30,749 nt of DNA, from positions 1 through 30,749 of the forward strand of contig DDFC01000021.1 in assembly GCA_002336895.1 (NCBI GenBank), read 5' to 3'. Positions 24,301 to 30,749 of this stretch are shown here, in pieces. Source of the DNA: Verrucomicrobiaceae bacterium UBA1938 (GTDB lineage Bacteria > Verrucomicrobiota > Verrucomicrobiia > Verrucomicrobiales > Verrucomicrobiaceae). The notes under the pieces are model-generated. The model was not told the origin of the DNA and did no database searches. It was given only the letters and a program-made list of their open reading frames with translations. Numbering within the stretch: position 1 is the first letter of the stretch; each line of letters begins with the position of its first letter. The position numbers and the translations under genes were made by a program.

Positions 24301-24332
24301 ACTTCACCCTGGAAGGGAATGAGTCCATATGA
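21330..24332 (+). CDS. membrane sensor histidine kinase (DUF4118-like TM, PAS, GAF, PAS, PAS, HisKA, HATPase)
   Basis: The protein has 1000 residues from GTG 21330. Residues about 33-125 are a KdpD/DUF4118-like membrane part (F-Y-P-A-V-F-G-N-A-W-I-G-G). These are followed by a PAS domain at about 163-275, a GAF domain at about 290-450 and two more PAS-like domains at about 455-575 and 605-735. A Gln/Glu-rich coiled coil leads to the kinase. The H-box is S-Y-S-V-S-H-D-L-R-A-P-L with His787. The ATPase N, G1, F and G2 boxes are all present (L-L-T-N-A-L-K-Y-S, D-N-G-S-G-F-D, L-F-G-V-F-Q-R, G-T-G-V-G-L-A). All catalytic residues are kept. The ligand is unknown. Its stop overlaps the next start (ATGA), so the receiver that follows is the likely phospho-acceptor. 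Confidence 0.92.
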   Translation: MTSDAPLTEKHQPDHEPRNPASSQAARRDWMRVLQALLPPLAALILQWALWAWLSPLVFVLFYPAVFGNAWIGGMRGGVAGTVLSAILIWHVFLPLEPNHNAIYYQRLFSLSVFCLVGIGVSWVHESLQEARRNLESKIHERTAELQLSEETVRDNKERLKAIITTAMDAIISVDEEQKILIFNKAAENMFRCTASEAIGSPLDRFIPARHRHAHAHHVEKFGVHGATARTMGSLGILHALRADDVEFPIEASISHSEVNGRRHYTVIIRDISARLRTEQQLRTQEKHARSRLMLAQSLEQTDSIPGILQAVLKELQATLGLNAVWFYLFSEDRKHMCLTMASKHQDESPVVHQGEELAVEGDRMLEEIAAAQHLVVVEDARTDVRTNKDIVARNANRTIINMPVILAGRRLGTLGSGTFGDEGVLMLTEAEREYFTAVAAHAAAVLDRILEQDRRTQAETRYRQTLDQMLEGCQIIGHDLRYIYLNAEACEQARKTAEELLGRTMTECFPGIENTEVFATLRRCMEQQQAEQMENVFIYPNGQQAVFQLFLQPVPEGVFILSLDISERKKVERRMVELNAELEARVLERTQQLEAANAELHSKRAELQSLFESLPGLYLVLAPNLKIVAASDAYLKATMTTRKDIMGRTMLEVFPDNPGDPNADGSSNLRASLQRVLRDRKADTMPIQRYDVRDAEGKFQERHWTPVNSPLLDAEGNIKYIIHRAEDVTDFVLHSRRTEPEGAPLEARMQQMEAEMYQSTLKVQAANKQLEAANKELEAFSYSVSHDLRAPLRAVNGFANAVMEDFGPQLPEECRRQLQIIRGNAQKMGSLIDDLLSFSRLGRMPLNKQKINMSQLVSAIWKDLAAEREGREVEFHLDTLPECSGDPVLLRQVWINLLTNALKYSRKRDKAVISVGCGREKEHDTFFVRDNGSGFDMKYAHKLFGVFQRLHRAEEYEGTGVGLAIVQRLINRHGGRVWAEAVVDEGATFHFTLEGNESI

Positions 24333-24778
24333 AACCAGACCTGAGCCATGCAGACGTCCTGCTCGTGGAGGACAGTCTCGAGGATGTGGAGATGATCAGC
24401 CGCGCCCTGAAGAAGGCCGGGCTGGGAAACAACATGCATGTGGCCCGGGACGGAGCAGAGGCGCTGGAATTTTTATTTGGCGCCGGCAGCAACGATCTGA
24501 GCCGCCCCCAGCCCCGGCTGATGCTGCTGGACCTGAAGCTGCCCAAAGTGAATGGCGTGGAGGTGCTGCAGCGCCTCAAGCAGGATGAACGCACACGCCA
24601 CATCCCCGTGGTGGTGCTGACGTCCTCCCTCGAACACGTGGATGTGACCCGGTGCTATGCACTGGGCGCCAACAGCTATCTGGTGAAATCAATGGATTAC
24701 GAAAGCCTCTCCGTGGCAGTGCAGACCGCAGCCAGATACTGGCTGCTGCTCAACCACACACAGAATAAAGAACGATAA
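24329..24778 (+). CDS. stand-alone response regulator receiver (Rcp1/CheY-like)
   Basis: The protein has 149 residues and is a receiver domain only. The acidic pair is in L-L-V-E-D-S (Glu14, Asp15), the phospho-acceptor is Asp68 in L-L-D-L-K-L-P-K-V-N-G, the switch threonine is in V-V-V-L-T-S-S, and the lysine is in Y-L-V-K-S. The extended loop before the acceptor and the L-E-F-L-F segment are typical of Rcp1-type regulators paired with phytochrome-like or PAS/GAF kinases. There is no output domain, so it should act as a relay or by protein contact. It overlaps the kinase gene by 4 bp and ends 1 bp before the hybrid kinase gene. Confidence 0.92.
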   Translation: MKPDLSHADVLLVEDSLEDVEMISRALKKAGLGNNMHVARDGAEALEFLFGAGSNDLSRPQPRLMLLDLKLPKVNGVEVLQRLKQDERTRHIPVVVLTSSLEHVDVTRCYALGANSYLVKSMDYESLSVAVQTAARYWLLLNHTQNKER

Positions 24779-24779
24779 C

Positions 24780-27071
24780 ATGATTCCTGCACTACGTGTC
24801 CTGATCCTGGAGGACAACCCGTTTGACGCCGAGCTTCTCATCCGGGAGCTGCGGCGTGATTTCGAACCGCAATGGACGCGTGTGGAAAACGCCGAAGATT
24901 TCAAGGCAGCTCTGGCCACCCGGCCGGAGATCATTCTCTCCGACTACAACATGCCTTCGTTCAATGCCCCGCAGGCGCTGGAACTGCTGCGGCAAAGCGG
25001 GCGGGATATTCCCTTCATCATCGTCTCCGGAGAGGTGGGGGAATCCCTGGCGGTGGAATGCATGAAGCAGGGGGCCGCCGACTATCTGCTGAAAGACCGC
25101 CTGACAAGGCTGGGCCAGTCAATCAGACATGCGCTGGAGCAGTCACGCCTGCGGCTGGTGCAGAAGCTCATGCAGGACCAGCTGAAGCAAAGCGAGGAGA
25201 GATTCCGCGAGATGGCGGAGAACATTCATGAGGTGTTCTGGATCGACGACATGCGGCAGGGCAACGTGCTGTACATCAGTCCGGCCTATGAGATGATCTG
25301 GGGAAGATCGCGCGAGAGCCTCTACGCAGAGCCCCGCTCCTGGCAGGACTCCATCCACGAGGACGACCGGAAGCGCGTGAGCCAGGCCCATGCCATGAAG
25401 CATTTAAAGGGTAAATACGACGAGGTGTACCGCATCATACGCCCGGATGGCACTCTGCGCTGGATACATGACCGTGCCTTTCCTGTGGAGAACGCCTCAG
25501 GCGACGTGGAACGCGTGGTGGGCGTGGCCCAGGACATCACAGAGGGCAAACTGAGCCATGACCGGCTGCGTGAGCAGGCCTCACTGCTGGACAAGGCACA
25601 GGACGCGATCCTGGTGCGTGACCTGCAGAACCGGGTGATCTACTGGAACGAGGGTGCCACCCGCCTCTATGGCTGGACAGCCAAGGAAGCAGCAGGCCGC
25701 CAGATCATGGATCTGCTCTATCGTAGGCCCGCCCAGCTGCAGGCAGCCACGCAAAACGTGATGGCGCATGGCGAATGGTCCGGGGAGCTGCAGCACCTGA
25801 CCAAAGAAGGAAAGACCGTGACGGTGGAGTCGCGCTGGACGCTGGTGCGCGATGACGCGGGCGCACCACGCGGCATTTTTTCCATCAACACGGACGTGAC
25901 GGAGAAACGCAAGCTGGAGCAGCAGTTTCTCCGGGCGCAGCGGCTGGAAAACATCGGCACACTGGCCAGCGGGATAGCGCATGACCTGAACAATGTGCTC
26001 TCTCCCATCCTCATGTCGATCGACCTGCTGAAGATGGCCTGCCGTGACGAGCGCTCGCTGTCCATGCTCTCGACCATCGACGCCAGTGCACGGCGCGGCG
26101 CCGACATGGTTCGGCAGATTCTCTCCTTTGCGCGCGGCGTGGAGGGCAGGCACGAGCCGATCGACCTGCGGCGGGTCATCCACGACATCCAGCATCTCGT
26201 CCGCGAAACCTTTCCAAAGAACATTCAGTGCGAGTGTGCACTGGCCGAAACCCGCCGCCCGGTGATGGGCGACCAGACACAGATTCATCAGGTGCTGCTG
26301 AATCTCTGTGTGAATGCGCGTGATGCCATGCCTTCAGGCGGGCGGCTGACGATTTCCGCCTCAGAAATCATGGTGAGCGAATCCGTGGCCGCCTCACATG
26401 GCGGGAAGAAGACCGGGCCGCATGTGCTGATCGAGGTTTCGGACACGGGCACGGGCATGTCGCAGGAGGTGCTGGAGAAAATCTTTGATCCCTTCTTTAC
26501 CACCAAGGAAATCGGCAAAGGAACGGGCCTGGGGCTTTCCACCGTGCTCTCCATCGTGAAAAGCCACGGCGGCATGCTGGATGTGAGGAGCGTGCCTGGC
26601 ACCGGCACCACGTTTGCCATTTATCTGCCCGCAGAGCTTTCATCTGAAACTCCGGAGGAGAAGCAGAGACTGGACACCGCTCCGCATGGAAACGGCGAGC
26701 TGATCCTGGTGGTGGATGACGAGCAGGCCGTGCGCACCATCACGCAGCAGACGCTGGAGGTCTTTGGCTACCGGACCATTCTGGCGGCGGACGGCGCCCA
26801 GGCGCTGGCGCTCTACCTGGAGCACCGGAACGAGGTGGCGGCGGTGATTCTGGATCTGATGATGCCGGTGATGAGCGGGGAAATGACCGCACAGCTGCTG
26901 CAGCGGATCAATCCCGGAGTCAGGATCATCGCCTGCAGTGGTGTCGCCAAGGCGTCCGCCAGCGAGCAGCAGACCACATCGGGCATCAGCCAAGCGCTGT
27001 CCAAGCCTTTCACCACGTCTGAGATACTCAACACCCTGAACCGCGTGCTGAAGGCAAGCACAGCCGCGTAA
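24780..27071 (+). CDS. hybrid histidine kinase REC-PAS-PAS-HisKA-HATPase-REC
   Basis: The protein has 763 residues and is soluble. The N-terminal receiver (5-120) has Asp55 in I-L-S-D-Y-N-M-P, with S-G-E-V-G and Y-L-L-K-D. Two PAS domains follow at about 140-265 and 270-385. HisKA has His401 in G-I-A-H-D-L-N-N-V-L-S-P. The ATPase boxes are complete (N-L-C-V-N-A-R-D-A-M, D-T-G-T-G-M, F-D-P-F-F-T-T-K, G-K-G-T-G-L-G-L). A C-terminal receiver has Asp692 in V-I-L-D-L-M-M-P and a conserved S-K-P-F. It could receive phosphate at its first receiver from the upstream kinase, or contact it, and pass signals to its own last receiver. No DNA-binding output is attached. Confidence 0.92.
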   Translation: MIPALRVLILEDNPFDAELLIRELRRDFEPQWTRVENAEDFKAALATRPEIILSDYNMPSFNAPQALELLRQSGRDIPFIIVSGEVGESLAVECMKQGAADYLLKDRLTRLGQSIRHALEQSRLRLVQKLMQDQLKQSEERFREMAENIHEVFWIDDMRQGNVLYISPAYEMIWGRSRESLYAEPRSWQDSIHEDDRKRVSQAHAMKHLKGKYDEVYRIIRPDGTLRWIHDRAFPVENASGDVERVVGVAQDITEGKLSHDRLREQASLLDKAQDAILVRDLQNRVIYWNEGATRLYGWTAKEAAGRQIMDLLYRRPAQLQAATQNVMAHGEWSGELQHLTKEGKTVTVESRWTLVRDDAGAPRGIFSINTDVTEKRKLEQQFLRAQRLENIGTLASGIAHDLNNVLSPILMSIDLLKMACRDERSLSMLSTIDASARRGADMVRQILSFARGVEGRHEPIDLRRVIHDIQHLVRETFPKNIQCECALAETRRPVMGDQTQIHQVLLNLCVNARDAMPSGGRLTISASEIMVSESVAASHGGKKTGPHVLIEVSDTGTGMSQEVLEKIFDPFFTTKEIGKGTGLGLSTVLSIVKSHGGMLDVRSVPGTGTTFAIYLPAELSSETPEEKQRLDTAPHGNGELILVVDDEQAVRTITQQTLEVFGYRTILAADGAQALALYLEHRNEVAAVILDLMMPVMSGEMTAQLLQRINPGVRIIACSGVAKASASEQQTTSGISQALSKPFTTSEILNTLNRVLKASTAA

Positions 27072-27097
27072 CCCCTGATCTCTGGCAGGACAACACT

Positions 27098-27838
27098 TCA
27101 TCCGTGATGCCGTATGCGAAACTCCTTGGGCGTCATGCCGGTGCGTTTGCGGAACTGCTGGGTGAAGGCGCTTTGATCGCAGAAACCGTGATCGAGGGCG
27201 ATCTGGATGATGGGCGTGGAGGATTTGGCCAGGGCCTCGGCGGCGGACTGAATGCGTGTGCGGAGGAGCAGCTCGTAGGGGCTGAGGCCGAGGGCGGCGC
27301 GGAGCTTGCGGTGGAGATGACGCTCTGAGACGCCGACCGCACGGGCCAGCTCTCCTGTGGTCATCGCCTCATGACAGTGCTGGTCGGCATACTGCAGGGC
27401 GGCGGTGACCTCGCGCACATCGTGGTGGCGCATGCGGTCCTCATTGCGCCGGGTGATGCCCATGACGCCGATGACTTTCCCGCGCTTGTCCCGCACGGGG
27501 AGCTTGGTGCAGAGAAACCAGTTCAGATTGCGCTGCTCATCATACCAGACTTCGAGTCGGTTGATGAGAGGTTTGCCGCTGCGGATGACTTTTTGATCGT
27601 CCTCGCGGTAGGCCTTGGCCACATCCGGCGGAAAGAACTTTTCGTCCATGGCGCCGACGAGCTCGCGCTCGCTACGGATGCCGAAGCGTTCAAACGTGGC
27701 GCTGTTGGCGGCGATGTGGCGCCCCTGGTCGTCCTTCATGAAAAAGAACACGCCGGGCATGTGCTCAAAGATGGCGCGCACCCCCTGAGGATCGGCGATC
27801 CGGGCGAAGAAATCGGCTTGGAGGCGCGGCAGCGGCAT
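27098..27838 (-). CDS. PAS-domain AraC-family transcriptional regulator
   Basis: The protein has 246 residues. Residues about 20-135 form a PAS domain (M-P-G-V-F-F-F-M-K-D-D-Q-G-R-H-I, and the closing V-I-G-V-M-G-I-T-R-R). Residues about 145-243 form an AraC double helix-turn-helix (T-G-E-L-A-R-A-V-G-V-S-E-R-H-L-H-R-K-L-R, then I-I-Q-I-A-L-D-H-G-F-C-D-Q-S-A-F-T-Q-Q-F-R, ending T-P-K-E-F-R). A PAS sensor in place of a cupin is found in a minority of AraC proteins. It is divergent from the PVC-type dehydrogenase gene across 91 bp, which makes that gene a likely target. It is also convergent with the hybrid kinase gene, 26 bp away. Confidence 0.9.
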   Translation of the reverse strand: MPLPRLQADFFARIADPQGVRAIFEHMPGVFFFMKDDQGRHIAANSATFERFGIRSERELVGAMDEKFFPPDVAKAYREDDQKVIRSGKPLINRLEVWYDEQRNLNWFLCTKLPVRDKRGKVIGVMGITRRNEDRMRHHDVREVTAALQYADQHCHEAMTTGELARAVGVSERHLHRKLRAALGLSPYELLLRTRIQSAAEALAKSSTPIIQIALDHGFCDQSAFTQQFRKRTGMTPKEFRIRHHG

Positions 27839-27929
27839 GGCCGGATTTTAACAAAGATTGGCAGCCTGTCACCAAACGAACGTGGGGCGGCGGGAGTATG
27901 TTATGGCGATATTTCAACCACCGTCCGTC

Positions 27930-30494
27930 ATGAACCTCCGTATTCTCTCCTGCCTCCTCTTCGCCAGCGCCGCCGCGTTTGCGCAGACCAAGCCGACTTA
28001 CACCTTTCCCATCAAGGCGCTGAGCCCTGAGGAGGAGCTGAAAACGATCGAGCTGCCGAATGGCTATTCATTGGAGCTGGTGCTGAGCGATCCGCTGATC
28101 AAGGAGCCGACGGCGATCGCCTTTGATGGCAATGGCAAAATGTATGTGGTGGAAATGCGCACGTACATGCAGGACATCGACGGCACGGACGAGCTGACGC
28201 CGAAGAGCCGCATCTCGCTGCATGAGTCCACCAAGGGCGACGGTGTGTATGACAAGCACAGCGTCTATATGGATAACATCCTGCTGCCGCGCATGGTGCT
28301 GCCGCTGGATGACCGCGTGCTGGTGGGGATCACGGACACAAACGACATCACCATGCACCGCGATGCGAATGGCGACGGCGTGGCGGATGAAAAATCGCTC
28401 TGGTATGTGGGCGGCCCGCGCGGCGGGAACATGGAGCATCAGCCGAGCGGACTGGTGTGGGGTCTGGACAACTGGATCTACACCACCTACAACGGCTACC
28501 GCCTGCGCTGGAACGGCGCGGAGGCTCCGCTCAAGGAGAACACCGCACCAAACGGCGGGCAGTGGGGGCTGGCGCAGGATGACTACGGCAAGATGTGGTG
28601 GAGCAATGCCGGTGGCGAGAAGGGCCTGTGGAACTACCAGGCACCGATCCTCTACGCCGCGATCAATGTGCCGCAGCAGAAGAGCGAGAAATACGACACC
28701 GTGTGGCCCATCGTGGCTCTGGGAGATTTTCAGGGAGGGCCGGGACGCTTTCACTCGCCGGAGGATCTGCGGCTGAACCACTTCACCGGCTGCGCGGGAC
28801 AGACGATCTATCGTGGTGACCGGCTGCCAAAAGAGCTTTATGGCAATGCGTTTCTGCCTGAGCCGGTGGGCCGCCTGATCCGCCGCTCGATTGTGGAGAT
28901 GAAAGATGGCATCACCACGGTGACAAATCCGTATGAGGCGGAGATGAGCGAGTTTATCCGCAGCAGCGACCCCAACTTCCGCCCGCTGAACATGACCACG
29001 GGGCCGGATGGCTGCCTCTACATCGTGGATGCGTATCGTGGCATCATTCAGGAGGGCAACTGGGTGCAGCCGGGCAGCTTCCTGCGCGGCGCCATCGAGC
29101 CCACCGGCATGCAGCACGTCATCGGCCACGGCCGCGTATGGCGTCTGGTACACAAGGATTTCAAGCCGGGCCCGCAGCCGAAGATGATCGGTGAAACGCC
29201 AGCGCAGCTGGTGGCGCACCTGACGCACCAGAACGGCTTCTGGCGCGACACCGCACAGCGCATGCTGGTGGTGAAGAACGACAAGTCCGTGGTGCCTGCG
29301 CTCATTGAGATGGCCGCGAAGCATGAGAACCACCTGGCCCGCCTGCATGCACTGTGGACGCTGGAAGGGCTGGACGCCGTGACGCCTGAAATCGTCCGCA
29401 CCGCGATGAAGGATGAGCATCCGCAAATGCGTGCGAGCGGCATCCGCGTGGCGGAGAGCCTGCTGAAGAAGGGTGACACGGCGCTGGTCGCCGACATCAA
29501 GGCGATGCGCACCGACAAAGACCCGACCGTGGTGCTGCAGACGCTCTATACCAGCCGTCTTTTCAACTGGCCCAACTGGAAGCTGGAGGCGCAAACGGTG
29601 CTCATGACCTCGCCCAGCGTCGGTGTGAAAGAGATCGGCGCGCAGCTTCTGGTGGAGGCACCGAAGATCAGCGGCAGCTTCAGCAAGGACGAGAAGAAGC
29701 AGCTGGAGCGCGGGCAGGAGATCTTCCGCTCGCTCTGCTTTGCCTGCCACGGCTTTGACGGCGCAGGCATGCCCATCGCCGGACGTGAAGGCGCCACACT
29801 GGCCCCGCCGCTTGCAGGCTCCAAGACGGCGGTGCAGGGAGACGCCATCGTGCGCGTGATGATGAACGGCCTCACCGGCCCCATTAACGGCAAGACCTAC
29901 GAGGCGCAGATGGTGCCCATGTCCAGCAACAACGACCAGTGGATTGCCGATGTGACGAGCTACATCCGCAAGGCCTTTGGCAACAACGGCAAGCTGGTGC
30001 AGAAGAAGGAAGTGGAAAAGCTGCGCAAGGAACTCTCCAAGCGCACCACCGCCTGGACCATCGAGGAACTGCAGGCGCTCTACCCGCAGCCGCTGAAAAA
30101 TCGCACCGCCTGGAAGCTCACCGCCAGCCATGGCGAAAAGGAAGCTGGCAAAGCCATTGATGGAGACATCACCACGCGCTGGGACACTCACAAACCGCAG
30201 ACGCCGGACATGTGGTTCCAGATCGAGCTGCCCGAAGCCACCGACATCTCCGGCCTCGTGCTCGACACCGGCAAATCTCACAACGACTACCCGCGCCAGT
30301 ACAAGATTGAGCTCTCACTCAACGGCACTGAGTGGGAAAAGCCCGTGCTTCAGGGCAAAGGTGATGCCGGAGCCATCGAATACCTTTTCCCCAAGCCGAC
30401 CAAGGCCAAGGCGATCCGCATCTCACAGACTGGCGAAGTGAAAGGGACTTACTGGTCCATTCATGAGCTGGAGGTGCTGGGAGTGGTCAAGTGA
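27930..30494 (+). CDS. secreted PVC-type dehydrogenase: beta-propeller, HEAT-like, cytochrome c and discoidin-like domains
   Basis: The protein has 854 residues with a signal peptide (MNLRILSCLLFASAAAFA|Q). Residues about 35-430 form the propeller of membrane-bound dehydrogenases in PVC bacteria (E-P-T-A-I-A-F-D-G-N-G-K-M-Y-V-V-E-M, G-P-D-G-C-L-Y-I-V-D-A-Y-R-G). Residues about 430-580 are HEAT-like helices. Then comes a cytochrome c with C-F-A-C-H (Cys603, Cys606, His607) and a likely axial Met664. The last about 120 residues look like an F5/8 type C (discoidin) domain (A-I-D-G-D-I-T-T-R-W-D). It probably oxidises a sugar or alcohol outside the cytoplasm and passes electrons to the haem, with the discoidin domain binding glycan. 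ATG 27930 is chosen for the leader; 27903 is an alternative. Confidence 0.88.
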   Translation: MNLRILSCLLFASAAAFAQTKPTYTFPIKALSPEEELKTIELPNGYSLELVLSDPLIKEPTAIAFDGNGKMYVVEMRTYMQDIDGTDELTPKSRISLHESTKGDGVYDKHSVYMDNILLPRMVLPLDDRVLVGITDTNDITMHRDANGDGVADEKSLWYVGGPRGGNMEHQPSGLVWGLDNWIYTTYNGYRLRWNGAEAPLKENTAPNGGQWGLAQDDYGKMWWSNAGGEKGLWNYQAPILYAAINVPQQKSEKYDTVWPIVALGDFQGGPGRFHSPEDLRLNHFTGCAGQTIYRGDRLPKELYGNAFLPEPVGRLIRRSIVEMKDGITTVTNPYEAEMSEFIRSSDPNFRPLNMTTGPDGCLYIVDAYRGIIQEGNWVQPGSFLRGAIEPTGMQHVIGHGRVWRLVHKDFKPGPQPKMIGETPAQLVAHLTHQNGFWRDTAQRMLVVKNDKSVVPALIEMAAKHENHLARLHALWTLEGLDAVTPEIVRTAMKDEHPQMRASGIRVAESLLKKGDTALVADIKAMRTDKDPTVVLQTLYTSRLFNWPNWKLEAQTVLMTSPSVGVKEIGAQLLVEAPKISGSFSKDEKKQLERGQEIFRSLCFACHGFDGAGMPIAGREGATLAPPLAGSKTAVQGDAIVRVMMNGLTGPINGKTYEAQMVPMSSNNDQWIADVTSYIRKAFGNNGKLVQKKEVEKLRKELSKRTTAWTIEELQALYPQPLKNRTAWKLTASHGEKEAGKAIDGDITTRWDTHKPQTPDMWFQIELPEATDISGLVLDTGKSHNDYPRQYKIELSLNGTEWEKPVLQGKGDAGAIEYLFPKPTKAKAIRISQTGEVKGTYWSIHELEVLGVVK

Positions 30495-30512
30495 GGCTGC
30501 CCGCAGCGAGCA

Positions 30513-30749
30513 TCACGGGCTGAAAAAGTGTCTGCCCGTGGTGCCTGCCGCAGTGGCGCAATCGACCTCCCAGTAGATGTCGTTCATGATTGCGGCAGAG
30601 GGGAGATAGGGGCTCGACCTTGCAAATTCAGCCGCAGCCCTGGCTTCAGCGAGAGCAGCCGCCTTGATGCGATTGAGGCTGTCTTGATCCACCACATTCT
30701 CGCTCATCAATTGTGCCGCCCATAGCTTATTGAGGCTTGCATAATAGAC
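30513..30749 (-). CDS. C-terminal part of a probable 2-oxo acid dehydrogenase E1 alpha subunit (cut by window end)
   Basis: The frame is open from the window edge to a TGA at 30513-30515, giving 78 visible residues. The pattern L-M-S-E-N-V-V-D-Q-D-S-L-N-R-I, then A-E-A-R-A-A-A-E-F-A-R-S-S-P-Y-L and M-N-D-I-Y-W-E, matches the end of E1 alpha subunits of pyruvate or branched-chain 2-oxo acid dehydrogenase (typically E-A-V-E-F-A-x-x-S-P-x-P and D-V-Y). The thiamine-diphosphate domain lies outside the window, so this is a tail-only identification. A short tail A-T-A-A-G-T-T-G-R-H-F-F-S-P extends beyond the usual end. It is convergent with the dehydrogenase gene, 18 bp away. CACGGGC/GCCCGTG (30514-30540) forms a 7-bp hairpin over its last codons, without a T-run. 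Confidence 0.55.
   Translation of the reverse strand, partial: VYYASLNKLWAAQLMSENVVDQDSLNRIKAAALAEARAAAEFARSSPYLPSAAIMNDIYWEVDCATAAGTTGRHFFSP

Noticed and set aside
28068..30281. 737-codon open frame on the minus strand opposite the cytochrome dehydrogenase gene
   Set aside because: It is antisense to a gene with clear homology. Its His/Arg/Leu/Ala-rich product has no recognisable motif. It arises from GC-rich codon bias in the real gene.
1..30749. CRISPR array, prophage, integrative element or defence island
   Set aside because: No regularly spaced repeats, integrase, transposase, phage genes or tRNA-linked attachment sites were seen. The Uma2-type gene alone is not enough to call a defence locus.

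Overview
The window looks like chromosomal DNA from a GC-rich member of the Verrucomicrobia, most like the Prosthecobacter/Verrucomicrobium group. This is inferred from gene content, not from a marker gene. The clues are an A|FTLIELL-type prepilin leader, a secreted sulfatase, a Tat-exported Gfo/Idh/MocA oxidoreductase, a PVC-type propeller/cytochrome c dehydrogenase, DUF1343 and Uma2 proteins, and many starts without a clear Shine-Dalgarno. Genes are tightly packed and no gap reaches 300 bases. I saw no rRNA, tRNA, CRISPR array, integrase or transposase.

Layout. 1-916 (+): a small membrane protein and a GspG-like pseudopilin. 998-7054 (-): a run of five genes for exported proteins, read in this order: Cys-type sulfatase, beta-lactamase-fold/NamZ (DUF1343) fusion, RbsB-like sugar-binding lipoprotein, unknown secreted protein, and SGNH-like (DUF4886-type) hydrolase. 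Gaps are 8-50 bp, so it is probably one operon for cell-wall or glycan breakdown products. 7139-8731 (+): a leucine-rich-repeat lipoprotein and a cyclic-nucleotide-binding protein. 8765-9898 (-): rlmN. 9956-10360 (+): a small integral membrane protein. 10367-11227 (-): a cupin/AraC regulator. 11391-15361 (+): an FmdB-type zinc ribbon protein, an exported unknown protein, and a 1009-residue secreted low-complexity protein that carries a degenerate zincin-like segment and four KPG-x3-LFG repeats. 15364-15927 (-): YqgE/AlgH. 16035-17396 (-): Gfo/Idh/MocA oxidoreductase with a strong intrinsic terminator. 17561-20400 (-): recD2 coupled by a 4-bp overlap to a Uma2-family nuclease gene. 20523-21158 (+): GNAT acetyltransferase. 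21330-27071 (+): three abutting signalling genes, namely a membrane multi-PAS/GAF histidine kinase, a stand-alone receiver, and a REC-PAS-PAS-kinase-REC hybrid. 27098-27838 (-): a PAS-AraC regulator, divergent from 27930-30494 (+), the propeller/HEAT/cytochrome c/discoidin dehydrogenase. 30513-end (-): the C-terminal end of a probable E1-alpha 2-oxo acid dehydrogenase.

The most unusual points are as follows. (1) A palindromic REP-like DNA element sits in frame inside recD2 and adds about 24 residues. (2) The sulfatase/NamZ operon contains a protein that fuses domains known as neighbouring genes (amiE and namZ) in the Bacillus muropeptide-recycling cluster. (3) The 1009-residue protein combines a pseudo-zincin with spaced amphipathic repeats. 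(4) The three-gene phosphorelay is physically coupled. No single system can be declared new from sequence alone.
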